This document shows positions 63,414 through 64,000 of a stretch of 64,000 nt of DNA, piece after piece (position 1 is the first letter of the stretch; every line of letters begins with the position of its first letter). The DNA comes from Ectobacillus panaciterrae DSM 19096 (lineage in GTDB: Bacteria; Bacillota; Bacilli; Bacillales; Bacillaceae_G). Both the position numbers and the translations under genes were made by a program. Location: contig NZ_AUMR01000011.1 in the NCBI RefSeq assembly GCF_000430785.1, positions 1-64,000 on the forward strand. The letters run 5' to 3'. The notes under the pieces are model-generated. The model was not told the origin of the DNA, did no database searches, and worked only from the letters and a program-made list of their open reading frames with translations.

Positions 63414-64000
63414 TCCTTCATCTGCTGTAAAATTTTCTTTTCAAGCCGGGAAACTTGTACCTGAGAGATACCAAGCCGTTCCGCTACCTCCGATTGTGTC
63501 TGGTCTTTATAGTAGCGCAAATAAACGATAAGGCGCTCACGTTCGTCAAGTTCCCGTATGGCCTCTTTTAAAGCAATTTTATCAAACCATTTGGATTCTG
63601 ATTGATCGGCAATCTGATCGAGAATTGTAATAGGATCACCGTCATTCTCGTACACCGTCTCATGAATAGATGAAGGTGTACGGCTTGCTTCCTGCGCCAT
63701 GACGACCTCTTCCGGTGTCAGCCCAAGCGCTTCCGCCACTTCCGTAACAGTAGGCACGCGTCCTAACGCTTTCGCAAGCTCGTCCTTCATTTTGCGGACC
63801 TTGTTTCCCGTCTCTTTTAAAGAGCGGCTCACCTTGACTGTTCCATCATCACGCAGAAAGCGTTGAATCTCACCGATAATCATAGGAACAGCATAGGTCG
63901 AAAATTTCACATCAAATGACAAATCAAACTTGTCAACGGATTTCAAAAGCCCGATGCACCCGATTTGAAACAAATCCTCCGGTTCATAGCCTCTGTTCAT
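63398..64000 (-). CDS. sigF: RNA polymerase sigma factor SigF, C-terminal 200 residues
   Basis: The start is outside the window; about 50 residues are missing and the frame is open at the edge. Region 2: EPEDLFQIGCIGLLKSVDKF, DVKFSTYAVPMIIGEIQRFL. Region 3: DGTVKVSRSLKETGNKV and LGRVPTVTEVAEALG. Region 4: LDERERLIVYLRYYKDQTQS, EVAERLGISQVQVSRLEKKI. It is the forespore sigma factor, normally encoded after spoIIAA-spoIIAB; those would lie just beyond the edge. Confidence 0.97.
   Translation of the reverse strand: MNRGYEPEDLFQIGCIGLLKSVDKFDLSFDVKFSTYAVPMIIGEIQRFLRDDGTVKVSRSLKETGNKVRKMKDELAKALGRVPTVTEVAEALGLTPEEVVMAQEASRTPSSIHETVYENDGDPITILDQIADQSESKWFDKIALKEAIRELDERERLIVYLRYYKDQTQSEVAERLGISQVQVSRLEKKILQQMKDRIGE

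Noticed and set aside
1-64000. rRNA, tRNA, prophage modules or an origin of replication
   Set aside because: I saw no tRNA cloverleaf, rRNA-like stretch, phage structural genes or DnaA-box cluster.

Overview
The window is chromosomal DNA of an endospore-forming, low-to-moderate GC Bacillaceae species. Evidence for this is the spoVA operon next to sigF, a KinB-type sporulation kinase, the sporulation nuclease NucB, germination-receptor genes, S-box riboswitches and AGGAGG-type ribosome sites. Gene content and order resemble Bacillus subtilis and especially the B. cereus group (ptsG-ptsH-ptsI, nagA-nagB-nagR and the mtn genes lie close to spoVA). I cannot name the species.

Layout. 1-0.3 kb: the end of an IS1182-type insertion sequence. 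0.3-7.9 kb: a ykuF/ykyB-like block (fadH, a decayed ykuE, ppk-ppx, ykyB, ykyA and a polysaccharide deacetylase). 8-20 kb: small membrane and hypothetical proteins, nucB, a broken ybjQ, a MerR-like coiled-coil protein, kinB, an HD hydrolase, patA and a Nudix hydrolase. 20.2-22.6 kb: an accessory cluster of three paralogous NSGNS-motif proteins with expanding low-complexity repeats, followed by a zinc metallopeptidase. 22.9-25.1 kb: a decayed ger (germinant receptor) operon. 25.5-33.3 kb: the complete methionine salvage pathway, with mtnKA on one strand under an S-box, mtnU and mtnE divergent, and mtnWXBD under a second S-box. 34-39.9 kb: ykwC, a beta-lactamase-like serine hydrolase, a diguanylate cyclase, a nitroreductase and an ArsR regulator. 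40-49.3 kb: sugar uptake and amino-sugar catabolism (ptsI, ptsH, ptsG, glcT, a HAD phosphatase, nagR, nagB, nagA). 49.5-51.1 kb: a TnpB-only IS605/IS1341-type element. 51.1-64 kb: a ComEC-like hydrolase, scpB-scpA, ypuF, ribT, ppiB, ypuA, a second HAD phosphatase, spoVAA-AF and the 3' part of sigF.

How parts work together. GlcT controls ptsG through an RNA antiterminator/terminator pair in the ptsG leader. NagR probably binds a site in front of nagA, and a very similar site lies just upstream of ptsHI. That would link amino-sugar sensing to the general PTS. Methionine salvage recycles methylthioribose and is gated by S-adenosylmethionine at two leaders. The spoVA genes (dipicolinic acid transport) have a good sigma-G type promoter.

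Two families of dispersed, structured repeats are scattered between genes, with four copies each. One 9-bp tandem array precedes patA. The most unusual region is the 20.2-22.6 kb cluster. I found no rRNA, tRNA, CRISPR array or prophage module.
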